The notes below the pieces were generated by a model, which worked only from the letters and a program-made list of their open reading frames with translations, was not told the origin of the DNA and ran no database searches. From Deltaproteobacteria bacterium (GTDB lineage: Bacteria; Desulfobacterota; UBA8473): 16,480 bases of DNA. A program made the translations under genes and the position numbers. This document shows, one piece after another, positions 7,004 to 14,320 of the stretch (its first letter is position 1; each line of letters begins with the position of its first letter). The stretch is from NCBI GenBank assembly GCA_030621455.1, contig JAUXHQ010000009.1:1-16480 (forward strand), in the 5' to 3' direction.

Positions 7004-8494
7004 TTACAGATTAGGTGGAACCGCAAACTGGAGAATACCGGATACGATCTTTCCTGAAAAAATACCTGCCAAAATTATTGCCAGGGCTACGACCCCCAAA
7101 GGGATGAGGATACTTACCGGTGCTTCGTCTATGGTATTCCCCCCATGGCTGTCTCCATTATGAGCATGGGATGCCTTCCCGTAGTATGCTATCTCTACAA
7201 TCTTAAAGAATAGTATGGCATTGATGGCGCTGCTAAGTAGAAGTGCCACTATAAATATCCAGTTCTCGGCCTCGATAGCGCCGAGTATAAGGTACCACTT
7301 AGAGAAAAAACCGCAGGTAGGTGGTACGCCTATCAATGAAAGGCCGACAACAGCAAAGGCAGCCATTGAAAACGGCATCTTTTTAAATGCGTCCCTTAGT
7401 TGATTGATGTTGTGTCCGCCTAATTTGTATACAACAGCTCCTGCTACAAGAAACAGACCTGTAATCATCAAAGCGTCATTCATTATATGGAGTATGGCAC
7501 CGGTTACGCCCAACCTATTCGCCAACCCTACTCCACCCACCATATAGCCTATCTCGGCGATCAGGATATAACAGAACATCCTCTTAATATCAACCTGACG
7601 AAGCGCCATTATAACACCGTATAGAATTGCAATAACAGCCAACCAGCCGAGAATCAAATTTACCGGTAAGATTTCAATAGAATAATACGGCTTAAATACG
7701 GTGTAGATAATCCTTATCATTACATAGACTGAAACCTTGGTCATTAAAGGGGCAACGAGCGCACTTGTCGCCGAAGGAGCATAGGTATAAGCATCAGGAA
7801 GCCAAGCATGTAAAGGAAATAGGGCCATCTTTATAGCAACCCCTACCAATAAGAATATAAAGGCCACCATAACAACTTTTGAACTGTATATATCGGGCAA
7901 AATCTGAGCTACATCCGCCATATTGAGAGAACCTGTAGCCATATAAAGGTAGCCTACCCCTAATAGATAGAAACATGCTCCAATGGTCCCCATAACTAAA
8001 TATCTAAAGGTGGCAAATGGGGCATGTTCTTCGCCGACAGCAATCAATGCATAGCCGGCCAGGGATGCTATCTCCAGGAAGACATAGAGGTTAAAGAGGT
8101 CTCCGGTTGCCACTATTCCCAGAAAGCCTGTTACCTGCAAAAGAAACAGGGTATAGAAATAGACTACCTTATCAGGGTTCTCTTCTTCAACTAACCTCTT
8201 AGAAGATATAGCAACCAATAGACTAATAGAAGCCACCAAAACCAGGATAAATGAGTTGAGGTGATCTATTACATACTCTATCCCCCATGGCGGCTCCCAA
8301 CCGCCTAGATGGTAGTGAATTACTCCATTGCCCAATACTTCTTTTAAGGTAATAATAGAACAGACGGATGAAAGAGAGAGGGCCAGTATCACCCATGGAT
8401 AACAGAGGTCTTTCTTCCACCAGCCAAGTAAGGGGGTAACAACGGCAAATATCAAAGGAAAAATTACAACGAGGATAGGGGCTTGATCAATCAC
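7004..8494 (-). CDS. mrpD: MrpD/MnhD family antiporter-like subunit 1
   Basis: Antiporter-like subunit of 496 residues directly after mrpC, the usual place of mrpD. Key residues are in place: TM5 glutamate in GDLFNLYVFLEIASL (E141), TM7 lysine in GVAIKMALFPLHAWLPDAY (K222), TM8 lysine in PLMTKVSVYVM (K253) and TM12 lysine in PPTCGFFSKWYL (K399). QVDIKRMFCYILIAEIGYM is the conserved segment after the broken helix. Near the C-terminus, between the last helices, is a histidine-rich loop GKASHAHNGDSHGGN (about 439-453). The start is GTG (8494) with only a weak ribosome binding site, 16 bases after the mrpC stop; the N-terminus MIDQAPILVVIFPLIFAV fits the family well. Expected to form part of the ion-translocating path with MrpC. 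Confidence 0.93.
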   Translation of the reverse strand: MIDQAPILVVIFPLIFAVVTPLLGWWKKDLCYPWVILALSLSSVCSIITLKEVLGNGVIHYHLGGWEPPWGIEYVIDHLNSFILVLVASISLLVAISSKRLVEEENPDKVVYFYTLFLLQVTGFLGIVATGDLFNLYVFLEIASLAGYALIAVGEEHAPFATFRYLVMGTIGACFYLLGVGYLYMATGSLNMADVAQILPDIYSSKVVMVAFIFLLVGVAIKMALFPLHAWLPDAYTYAPSATSALVAPLMTKVSVYVMIRIIYTVFKPYYSIEILPVNLILGWLAVIAILYGVIMALRQVDIKRMFCYILIAEIGYMVGGVGLANRLGVTGAILHIMNDALMITGLFLVAGAVVYKLGGHNINQLRDAFKKMPFSMAAFAVVGLSLIGVPPTCGFFSKWYLILGAIEAENWIFIVALLLSSAINAILFFKIVEIAYYGKASHAHNGDSHGGNTIDEAPVSILIPLGVVALAIILAGIFSGKIVSGILQFAVPPNL

Positions 8495-8510
8495 CTTATT
8501 CTACTTTATC

Positions 8511-8891
8511 CTATTTGATTTTCTTCAGAATTTCGGCTTCTTCTAATGTATCGTACTTTCTGTAAACAAGTATGACTACCGCGAGCGCGACCCCCAGGGT
8601 CGCCACCATAACTACAATAGCAGTAAGCATAAGCACATGTGGTAACGGATTTATATAGGAAATAGCCTCAATGGCATGTTCTCCTCCATCATGGGCGTGC
8701 TCCAGGATAGGAAGAGTTGCTCCTCTTTTAGCAGCAATAGAGATAAAAAAGATAATAATTGCTGTCTGGAAGATATTCATGCCGATAATCTTCTTTATCA
8801 GGTTTCTCTTGCTCATCATGGCATAGAAACCTATCATCATAAGTATGATATGTATCCAGTAGTTGTATTTGCCGACAATAAAATCAAACAT
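8511..8891 (-). CDS. mrpC: MrpC/MnhC (NuoK-like) antiporter subunit
   Basis: A 126-residue NuoK-like subunit with three membrane helices. IIGMNIFQTAIIIFFI and NPLPHVLMLTAIVVMVA match the conserved MrpC/NuoK segments; the second aligns with the family's DPLPQALVLTAIVI. The loop between helices 2 and 3 is extended and histidine-rich (EHAHDGGEH, residues 64-72), as in MbhG/MrpC of archaeal-type clusters. The ATG has GAGAGGT upstream and lies 9 bases after the preceding gene. In complex I and Mrp structures this subunit couples neighbouring antiporter units through buried acidic residues. Confidence 0.93.
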   Translation of the reverse strand: MFDFIVGKYNYWIHIILMMIGFYAMMSKRNLIKKIIGMNIFQTAIIIFFISIAAKRGATLPILEHAHDGGEHAIEAISYINPLPHVLMLTAIVVMVATLGVALAVVILVYRKYDTLEEAEILKKIK

Positions 8892-8900
8892 CCTACCTCT

Positions 8901-9176
8901 CTATTGTCTACGTCTCTTCCTCAATATCAAGATACATGCCATTCCGGCTGAGAAGATTACAGTTGTCTCCCCCAGGGTATCATACCCCCGATAATCTCCC
9001 AGTACTGAGGTTACAATATTAGGAGTGGCTGTTTCCTCCATAGTCCTGGTAACATATCTTGGAGAGACATGTTGACTGGCAGGAGTGTCAGGGTTTCCAC
9101 AGTCAGGCATATCAAGGGTACCGTAAATTAGTACAGCTGCTGTAAGTATTACAATGATAAGACTTAAGATTCTCAA
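8901..9176 (-). CDS. MbhE-like subunit (separate MrpA C-terminal module)
   Basis: A 91-residue protein with an N-terminal helix (RILSLIIVILTAAVLIYG), a polar middle, then NIVTSVLGDYRGYDTLGET followed by a second helix (TVIFSAGMACILIL). The IVTSVLGDYRGYDTLGE block is the mark of the MbhE family, and the same sequence occurs at the C-terminus of full-length MrpA/MnhA. Here it is a gene of its own. The start is TTG, overlapping the preceding stop (TTGA) with GGAGGT seven bases before it. It is expected to sit beside the DUF4040 subunit at the end of the membrane arm. Confidence 0.87.
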   Translation of the reverse strand: MRILSLIIVILTAAVLIYGTLDMPDCGNPDTPASQHVSPRYVTRTMEETATPNIVTSVLGDYRGYDTLGETTVIFSAGMACILILRKRRRQ

Positions 9177-9418
9177 TCCTTTGACCTCCGGGTAGTCTTG
9201 CTCACCGCAACAATTAATAAGATTGTCCCTATACCGGCACCGACCGATGCCTCAGTAAAGGCCACATCAACAGCCCCCATCCCTGCCCATAAAAGACATA
9301 AAAGGAAACTGTAAGCGGCCAGTATTATAACAGAACTTAAGAGATCCTTCACTGTTATAGCAGCGACAGCACATATAAGCACAAAGATGAGAATTGCAAA
9401 ATCGAAGAGAAGGATCAT
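9173..9418 (-). CDS. DUF4040 / MbhD-like subunit (separate MrpA C-terminal module)
   Basis: An 81-residue protein with two to three membrane helices and the DUF4040 pattern: VKDLLSSVIILAAYSFLLCL followed by WAGMGAVDVAFTEASVGAG and IGTILLIVAVSKT. The VAFTEA segment with its buried acidic residues is shared with NuoJ-like and MrpA C-terminal regions. In canonical Mrp systems this domain is fused inside MrpA; here it is free, as in MbhD. The ATG overlaps the mrpG stop (ATGA) and has AAAAAGGAGAA upstream. It overlaps the next gene by 4 bases. Confidence 0.88.
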   Translation of the reverse strand: MILLFDFAILIFVLICAVAAITVKDLLSSVIILAAYSFLLCLLWAGMGAVDVAFTEASVGAGIGTILLIVAVSKTTRRSKD

Positions 9419-9729
9419 CTCTTATTCTCCTTTTTCATCCATGGTTTAATGCCGCGTCTCAACCCGGCACGAGATATAGCGTGGGTAGCCGTCGGTTGAG
9501 CCCAAAACATAAATATTGCAATAAAGGCTATCTTAAGGCTGGTCAATGAAAAGCCTTCATATAAACTGATACCGATAAGAGAGAGTAATACAGCCAGTGT
9601 ATCACCCTTGCCGGTAGCATGCAATCTGGCAAAGAAATCAGGAAAGCGCAGAAGCCCGATGGTGGCCGTTGTGAAAAAGAAGAGTCCGCCCACCATAAAC
9701 AATATAGATAATGGAGTTGTCAAATTCAT
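9415..9729 (-). CDS. mrpG: MrpG/MnhG antiporter subunit
   Basis: A 104-residue protein with three membrane helices and the MnhG signature GLLRFPDFFARLHATGKGDTLA, followed by ISLYEGFSLTSLKIAFIAIF and AQPTATHAISRAGLRRG, which ends the conserved core. Its start ATG shares a base with the mrpF stop (TAATG), and a strong GGAAGGAG precedes it. MrpG is needed for assembly of the complex in studied Mrp systems. Confidence 0.94.
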   Translation of the reverse strand: MNLTTPLSILFMVGGLFFFTTATIGLLRFPDFFARLHATGKGDTLAVLLSLIGISLYEGFSLTSLKIAFIAIFMFWAQPTATHAISRAGLRRGIKPWMKKENKR

Positions 9730-9995
9730 TATTTATCTCCTTCCATTTCCAAATACTTGGAAATAGCCAGGGTGCAGATAAAATTAAGAAGGGCATAGAC
9801 CAGACTGATGTCTATAAACATCTCAATCCGTTTATAAATAACCCCCATAATCAAAAGCATAATCAATGTTTTGTTACCAATAGCCGAAACAGCAGCAACC
9901 CTGTTAAAGATACCCGGACCAAATACAACCCGGTATAGAGCTAAAAAGACCAGGATACACAACCCGACACCTATACTTAAAAAAAACCCGTCCAT
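9729..9995 (-). CDS. mrpF: MrpF/MnhF antiporter subunit
   Basis: An 88-residue protein with three membrane helices, the usual size for MrpF. RVVFGPGIFNRVAAVSAIGN corresponds to the conserved segment GPt...DRVvA...iG, and IDISLVYALLNFICTLAISKYLE to the last helix. GAGGT lies five bases before the ATG. The gene follows mrpB by 17 bases. In the common Mrp order mrpF sits between mrpE and mrpG; here mrpB has moved in front of it. Confidence 0.92.
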   Translation of the reverse strand: MDGFFLSIGVGLCILVFLALYRVVFGPGIFNRVAAVSAIGNKTLIMLLIMGVIYKRIEMFIDISLVYALLNFICTLAISKYLEMEGDK

Positions 9996-10012
9996 CTATG
10001 ACCTCAGCAGCA

Positions 10013-10480
10013 TCATCGAGTATTATCTTCCTCATCTTCCAGGAGAGTCCCCCCTGTGGATATATTAAGGAAGATAGAGACCATAACTGCCATGACTGTG
10101 ATACCTACCCCGATCTCAATACCTAAAATCCCAAGTGATCGTGCCTCTGCGGGAACTACATGCAGCAGTTTGGATAGCTTCCCATAATCGAGATAATTTC
10201 CAAGGAGAATAATGCATAACAAACCAATTCCAGAATAGATCAATACCCCGAGACTACTTAATACAGCTATCCCCTTTTCAGTAATCTTCTTCTTTGTCTC
10301 CTTAAGCCCATGGGTTATAAACAACAGTATTAGGCTTGCTCCGAGAATGACGCCTCCCTGGAAGCCTCCACCCGGGCTATGATGTCCGTGCATGATCACA
10401 TAAAGGGCAAAGATCTGAATAAACGGCGTTAGAATGCGGGCGATTGTCTTTACGATTATATCATCGTAGACTCTGATCAT
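10013..10480 (-). CDS. mrpB: MrpB/MnhB antiporter subunit
   Basis: A 155-residue protein with four membrane helices. The hallmark GHHSPGGGFQGGVILGAS is complete, preceded by ILTPFIQIFALYVI, and LGIEIGVGITVMAVMVSIF is the conserved last helix with its buried glutamate. This fits the MnhB domain (MbhF in hydrogenase clusters). AAGGAGA lies eight bases before the ATG. There are 44 bases between mrpE and this gene, the largest gap in the operon, with no promoter visible. Confidence 0.94.
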   Translation of the reverse strand: MIRVYDDIIVKTIARILTPFIQIFALYVIMHGHHSPGGGFQGGVILGASLILLFITHGLKETKKKITEKGIAVLSSLGVLIYSGIGLLCIILLGNYLDYGKLSKLLHVVPAEARSLGILGIEIGVGITVMAVMVSIFLNISTGGTLLEDEEDNTR

Positions 10481-10524
10481 CTTAATCTTCTCCTTCTAAT
10501 TTCCAAGTATATGCAGGTTGCATC

Positions 10525-11085
10525 TCAGCCATCCTTAATGTTGGTGTGGTCTGCCCCCATAAAGATATGAGCCACCCTATCCTCCATCTCGCCGGTACCA
10601 AGGTCTTTCATCACTTTCTTGTCCAGGGCATGGACATAGAACTCCCCTTCTATTATATCCATGGTAATAGTACCCGGGGTAAGTGTAATTGAATTGGCAA
10701 AGGTTACCAAAGAGATATCCGTTTTCAGCTTTGTTTTGAACCTGATTATCTGAGGATCTATCGGTGGGTTTGGGTGCAAGGCTAAGGCGGCCACATGGAT
10801 ATTGGCCTTGACGATCTGAAAGGTCAGCCAGGGCATGTATGCGCAAAACCTTAGAAACACCAGCCAATGACTTCCTACTCTAACATTGGCAAAGAGGAGA
10901 TCATAAGAAAATCGAGCTACTAATAAACTGCAGATCACACCAAGTGTGAGATGATAAGTGTCAAAATGCCCGGAGAATATAACCCAAAAGATAAAGAGAA
11001 GAAGAAAAGCAACAATGAAGTTATGTAGTTTATGTTCACCCTCCTGAGCACTCCGGGGAATGGTGCGGGTTTGCCTTTTTTGCAT
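10525..11085 (-). CDS. mrpE: MrpE/MnhE antiporter subunit
   Basis: First gene of the operon: a 186-residue protein with an N-terminal pair of membrane helices (about 22-58) and a cytoplasmic alpha/beta domain. Family marks are FWVIFSGHFDTYHLTLGVICS, VKANIHVAALAL, and the strongly conserved ANSITLTPGTITMDI followed by FYVHALD. About 17 extra polar residues precede the usual N-terminus (MQKRQTRTIPRSAQEGEHK), but no other in-frame start is available, so the ATG at 11085 is kept; AAGG lies upstream. Its promoter region holds a TetR-type palindrome. Confidence 0.94.
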   Translation of the reverse strand: MQKRQTRTIPRSAQEGEHKLHNFIVAFLLLFIFWVIFSGHFDTYHLTLGVICSLLVARFSYDLLFANVRVGSHWLVFLRFCAYMPWLTFQIVKANIHVAALALHPNPPIDPQIIRFKTKLKTDISLVTFANSITLTPGTITMDIIEGEFYVHALDKKVMKDLGTGEMEDRVAHIFMGADHTNIKDG

Positions 11086-11143
11086 ATCCCTTACCTTAAC
11101 ACTATGATACCTTATTCAAAAACAACTCCCTTTTTTCCAGTAC

Positions 11144-11161
11144 TGAATGAATACTCATTCA
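11144..11161. promoter_or_regulatory. 18-bp palindromic operator, TetR/FadR-box type
   Basis: TGAATGAATACTCATTCA consists of two perfect 7-base inverted half-sites (TGAATGA / TCATTCA) around four bases. It fits the consensus known for the Bacillus subtilis TetR-family regulator FadR (TGAATGA-MTAN-TCATTCA) at every position, and more generally the ATGAATGA-type operators of TetR repressors. It lies just after the predicted transcription start of the mrp operon, 58 bases before the mrpE start codon, where a repressor would block transcription. No TetR gene is in the window. Confidence 0.6.
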
Positions 11162-11171
11162 TAACTTTCAA

Positions 11172-11200
11172 GAATTAACACAACGAATAATAATTGTCAA
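11172..11200 (-). promoter_or_regulatory. Candidate sigma-70 promoter of the mrp operon
   Basis: A perfect TTGACA -35 box lies on the minus strand at 11195-11200. At 17 bases' distance the -10 position reads TAATTC (11172-11177), which is weak; TTAATT at 16 is an alternative. A weak -10 beside a perfect -35 would suit an activator-dependent promoter. The predicted start near 11165 places the palindrome at about +4 to +21. Confidence 0.4.
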
Positions 11201-11358
11201 TATTTTTTAGGTTCATCGTGGATTATACTACTCCAATTTTGGTTTTCCCACTGGCGGCTCTCTATGTGGAACTGTTGCAAGCAATAACAAGACATAATTA
11301 TATGAGTTGTACCACAGAACCCTGTATATCTGAACTAAAAACACTGTAGATTTGGGCC

Positions 11359-11374
11359 GGCAATCCCCATGCCA
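11359..11374 (-). promoter_or_regulatory. Candidate sigma-54 promoter
   Basis: The minus strand reads TGGCATGGGGATTGCC. Against the consensus TGGCACG-N4-TTGCW it has the invariant GG and GC exactly 10 bases apart and misses only one base in the -24 box and the last base of the -12 box. If used, the mrp leader would be about 265 bases. No activator gene is nearby. Confidence 0.35.
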
Positions 11375-11375
11375 A

Positions 11376-11403
11376 GAAAAACCGATTCATCGCGGATTAT
11401 CGG
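11376..11403 (-). terminator. Weak candidate terminator after the HD-GYP gene
   Basis: On the minus strand CCGAT (11399-11403) pairs with ATCGG (11382-11386) around a 12-base loop and is followed by TTTTTC. The stem is only 5 bp, so this is a weak rho-independent terminator at best, about 40 bases after the stop codon. Confidence 0.3.
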
Positions 11404-11443
11404 GGTAATTCACTAGGAGGCTGTCCGAGTTTTTCCAATAAGC

Positions 11444-14320
11444 TTACCACACAATACCTTCCATATCCTCATGATCCTCCGATATTTCAAAGCCTTTCTG
11501 CACATAAAGTCTCACGCAGGCATCAACGACCGCTGAGTCGTATAGGACGCCCTTGTTTTTTAGGATTTCTTCTAATGCCTTGTCCATTCCGAGGGCCGGC
11601 CGGTAAGGTCTATGGGAAGATATGGACTCAACCACATCGGCCACTCCCAGAATCCTCGCCTCTAACATAATCTCTTCACCGGAAAGCCCCCTGGGGTACC
11701 CTGAACCATCCATCCTCTCATGGTGTTGAACCACCATCTGCGCAACGGGCCATGGAAATTCTATGTTCTTCAATATGTCGTATCCCACCTGTGGATGGTC
11801 CTTGATAATATTGATTTCGCTCTCGCTTTGGTGTCCCGGTCTACTGAGAATTGCTGCAGGCACGGCTATCTTCCCAATGTCATGAATAACCGACGCCATG
11901 TAAAGACCTTTGATCTTCTCTTCCGGAAGTGAAAGCTCTTTGGCAATGGCACATGCAAGTCGAGCTACCCGCACCTGATGCCCGGATGTATAGGGGTCTC
12001 TCATTTCGACCATCTTTGCCATGGCCTGGATCGTACTGTTCATTGCCTTTCCCAACTGACGAAGGCTCTGCTGGATCTTTTCCCGGTCCTGTTTGTGCAC
12101 AGTTATGTCTGTGATAACCGTTAAGCTGCTTTTAAAGTTCCCATCGACATCGAGGATCGGTGCGGGTGATAATATAGTGGGAATCTCCCGACCGTTATTC
12201 CCCCTCCAGACGATCTCGTAAGCAGGGTGTCCCCTCTCCATTCGCCCAGCCCAATGTTCCTCCATTTTCCTCTTATTGGTCTCATCGAAGAAGTCGAAAA
12301 TAGGACGCCCGATCATATCGTGTCTGGAATATCCCAGTATCTCAAAAAATTTGTCGTTGATGTACGTGAATATCCCGTTTTCGTCTAATATTCCAAGGCC
12401 ATCGCTCATAGTCTCAACGATCAAACGATGGAGGGCCTCGCTTTCCTCCAGCGCCTCATGCATAAGCTTACGTTCGGTAATGTCCCTGAAAAATCCCACA
12501 ACCCGGTCTCTTCCCTCATATACGATCTTCTTGCTATTTACATCCGCAAAAAAGGTTCCCCCATCTTTTCTTAAGCAGGGAAGCGCCTCTATCTGAGATA
12601 TCTCCGCTGACATCAGACCTTCAAGCCCTGACATTACACCTCTCAGGCTTTCCTTTGGGCTGATATCCAGCACCGTCATGTTCTGCAGCTCGTCAGCGGT
12701 ATAACCCAACAGGTTACAGATAGCCGGATTTGCATAGACAATCTGGCCGGTCTTAATGCCGATCACTAGTATTCCATCGGCTGAGCCTTCAGAGATTACC
12801 CTAAATTTTTCTTCGGATTCCCTCAATGCCTGAAGCATCTGGGAACGCTCGGTGATCTCTCTTGTTATACCCCTGTATCCTCTCAGTTGGCCCGTTTCAT
12901 CGAAGATGGGGATTCCGCTTGCCTCCAAGACCACGGGATGGCCATCTTTGATGTGATTGAGAGTTTCCTGACGAAGGAACGGCTCTTTGCGCAAAGCCTT
13001 TTTGGTGAAAAATCTGAGTGTTTCTTTCCGGTCCGATTCATTAAGCAGGTCAAAGAGGGTCTTGCCGAAGATATGCGTGACGTCATAACCCAATACATCT
13101 TCGATCTTAGGGTTACTATAAGTAAAGGCCCCCTGCGTGTCCACCTCCCAGACCCAGTCAGTGGTGTTCTCAGCAAGGTCTCTAAACTTCCGCTCTGACC
13201 GCTGCAACGCCTCCTCTGACCGCATTCGCATATCTGCCTCTTCCCCCCAGGAACGCCCCCAGCGATAGATCATGCCAATAGCGAAGAGACCCCCGGCTAC
13301 CACGATGCATATAATGGAGCCCAATGCATACATTTCCTTGCGGTAGGTGTCCTTAACAATCCTTTCCACCTCGGAAACCGGCACACACACAGCCACCGAC
13401 CAGATTCTTTCAAAAACATGGATCGGAGTGAACGCGATAAGCTTTTCGATCTTTCCTGATTCTTTCCTATGCCATCCCGATATATACCGTCCCGTCCCCT
13501 CCTTTCCTGTCATCATCTCTTGCTGGATCCGGTTTATCATATCGTAGGATAGATCAGGATTCCTTTCGACCCGCACCTTGAAGGCATCTCTACCCACGAA
13601 TGCTTTTTCGTGATGGGCCAGGATCACCCCTTCGTCGTTCAGCACCCAGGCATAGCCTGTCCTGCCCGACACGATCGGGTCAACAAACAGCTCGGTCAGT
13701 GATTGAGGGTCAAAGGAAAGAACCATGACTCCATTGAATTCTCTACCGCCTTCTTCGCGATCGACGTAGACCGGTCTGGCAACTCGCATGCGTCTCTCCC
13801 CCGCCTCATTGGTGACCAGACCGGACACCACAACCTTCCTCTCATCCTTTCGAAAGTAGACCTCATTGCTATAGTCCCGGCCTATAAGGTCTTTCCGCCA
13901 GCCCTCGTCGGGGTAAATAAAGCGAAGGATCCCATTTACATCAAGCCTCCGAGATGACGCCTGGGATGGAAATCCCATATACAAAGATCGCATCTGTTCA
14001 ACCATCCCCGGTTCCATCCTCTGCACAGCCGAAATATTCGAAAATGCCACCAAATCGCTATCTATGTCCTTGAAGAACGTTTCAACCCCCTTGGCAACCG
14101 ACCTGGCCAATATCAATTGCTGGTGATTGAACTCCGCAGTCAAGAGCTGAAGTGAGTCCTGATATTCTCTCCTCCCATAGTAAATAGTAACTGTTACAGC
14201 GGCCACTGTAGCCACTGCAATGAAACAGACATGGAACAATACGGAGGATTTTTTCACTCTCCGAATAGACCGACCCTCTCTCTTGTCGTCTTCTGTCTTT
14301 TCAGACTTTTCCACAACCAC
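11444..14320 (-). CDS. dCache-PAS-PAS-PAS-HD-GYP sensor, predicted c-di-GMP phosphodiesterase
   Basis: A 958-residue inner-membrane sensor. Order: basic N-terminus; membrane helix (about 27-48); periplasmic double-Cache sensor (about 55-325, with GRDYSNEVYFRKD, GRTGYAWVLNDEGVILAH and IHVFERIWSVAVCVP typical of dCache_1); second helix (331-352); three PAS domains (about 372-492, 500-617, 624-742), each ending in an I-T-(E/V)-x-x motif; and a C-terminal HD-GYP domain (about 755-945). The HD-GYP core is intact: HD at 813-814 in IHDIGK, then DHPQVGYDIL, QHHERMDGSGYPRGL (GYP at 874-876) and VADVVESI. It should degrade c-di-GMP via pGpG to GMP in response to a small periplasmic ligand and possibly a redox or haem signal through PAS; neither ligand can be read. 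The start is GTG with GGAGG seven bases upstream. It has no receiver domain and is followed by the mrp control region. Confidence 0.92.
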   Translation of the reverse strand: MVVEKSEKTEDDKREGRSIRRVKKSSVLFHVCFIAVATVAAVTVTIYYGRREYQDSLQLLTAEFNHQQLILARSVAKGVETFFKDIDSDLVAFSNISAVQRMEPGMVEQMRSLYMGFPSQASSRRLDVNGILRFIYPDEGWRKDLIGRDYSNEVYFRKDERKVVVSGLVTNEAGERRMRVARPVYVDREEGGREFNGVMVLSFDPQSLTELFVDPIVSGRTGYAWVLNDEGVILAHHEKAFVGRDAFKVRVERNPDLSYDMINRIQQEMMTGKEGTGRYISGWHRKESGKIEKLIAFTPIHVFERIWSVAVCVPVSEVERIVKDTYRKEMYALGSIICIVVAGGLFAIGMIYRWGRSWGEEADMRMRSEEALQRSERKFRDLAENTTDWVWEVDTQGAFTYSNPKIEDVLGYDVTHIFGKTLFDLLNESDRKETLRFFTKKALRKEPFLRQETLNHIKDGHPVVLEASGIPIFDETGQLRGYRGITREITERSQMLQALRESEEKFRVISEGSADGILVIGIKTGQIVYANPAICNLLGYTADELQNMTVLDISPKESLRGVMSGLEGLMSAEISQIEALPCLRKDGGTFFADVNSKKIVYEGRDRVVGFFRDITERKLMHEALEESEALHRLIVETMSDGLGILDENGIFTYINDKFFEILGYSRHDMIGRPIFDFFDETNKRKMEEHWAGRMERGHPAYEIVWRGNNGREIPTILSPAPILDVDGNFKSSLTVITDITVHKQDREKIQQSLRQLGKAMNSTIQAMAKMVEMRDPYTSGHQVRVARLACAIAKELSLPEEKIKGLYMASVIHDIGKIAVPAAILSRPGHQSESEINIIKDHPQVGYDILKNIEFPWPVAQMVVQHHERMDGSGYPRGLSGEEIMLEARILGVADVVESISSHRPYRPALGMDKALEEILKNKGVLYDSAVVDACVRLYVQKGFEISEDHEDMEGIVW

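Larger units (their letters stand above)
11086..11443 (-). promoter_or_regulatory. Control region of the mrp operon (358 bases without a gene)
   Basis: No coding sequence is visible. Read on the minus strand from the HD-GYP stop towards mrpE, it holds a weak terminator, one copy of ATAATCCGCGATGAA, a sigma-54-like site, about 130 AT-rich bases without recognisable signals, the second copy (ATAATCCACGATGAA), a TTGACA box, and an 18-bp palindrome. Each is listed separately where it can be supported. Confidence 0.6.

Noticed and set aside
12887..13198. Open frames on both strands overlapping the PAS region of the HD-GYP gene
   Set aside because: They are alternative-frame shadows of a long, domain-rich protein with no ribosome binding site of their own.
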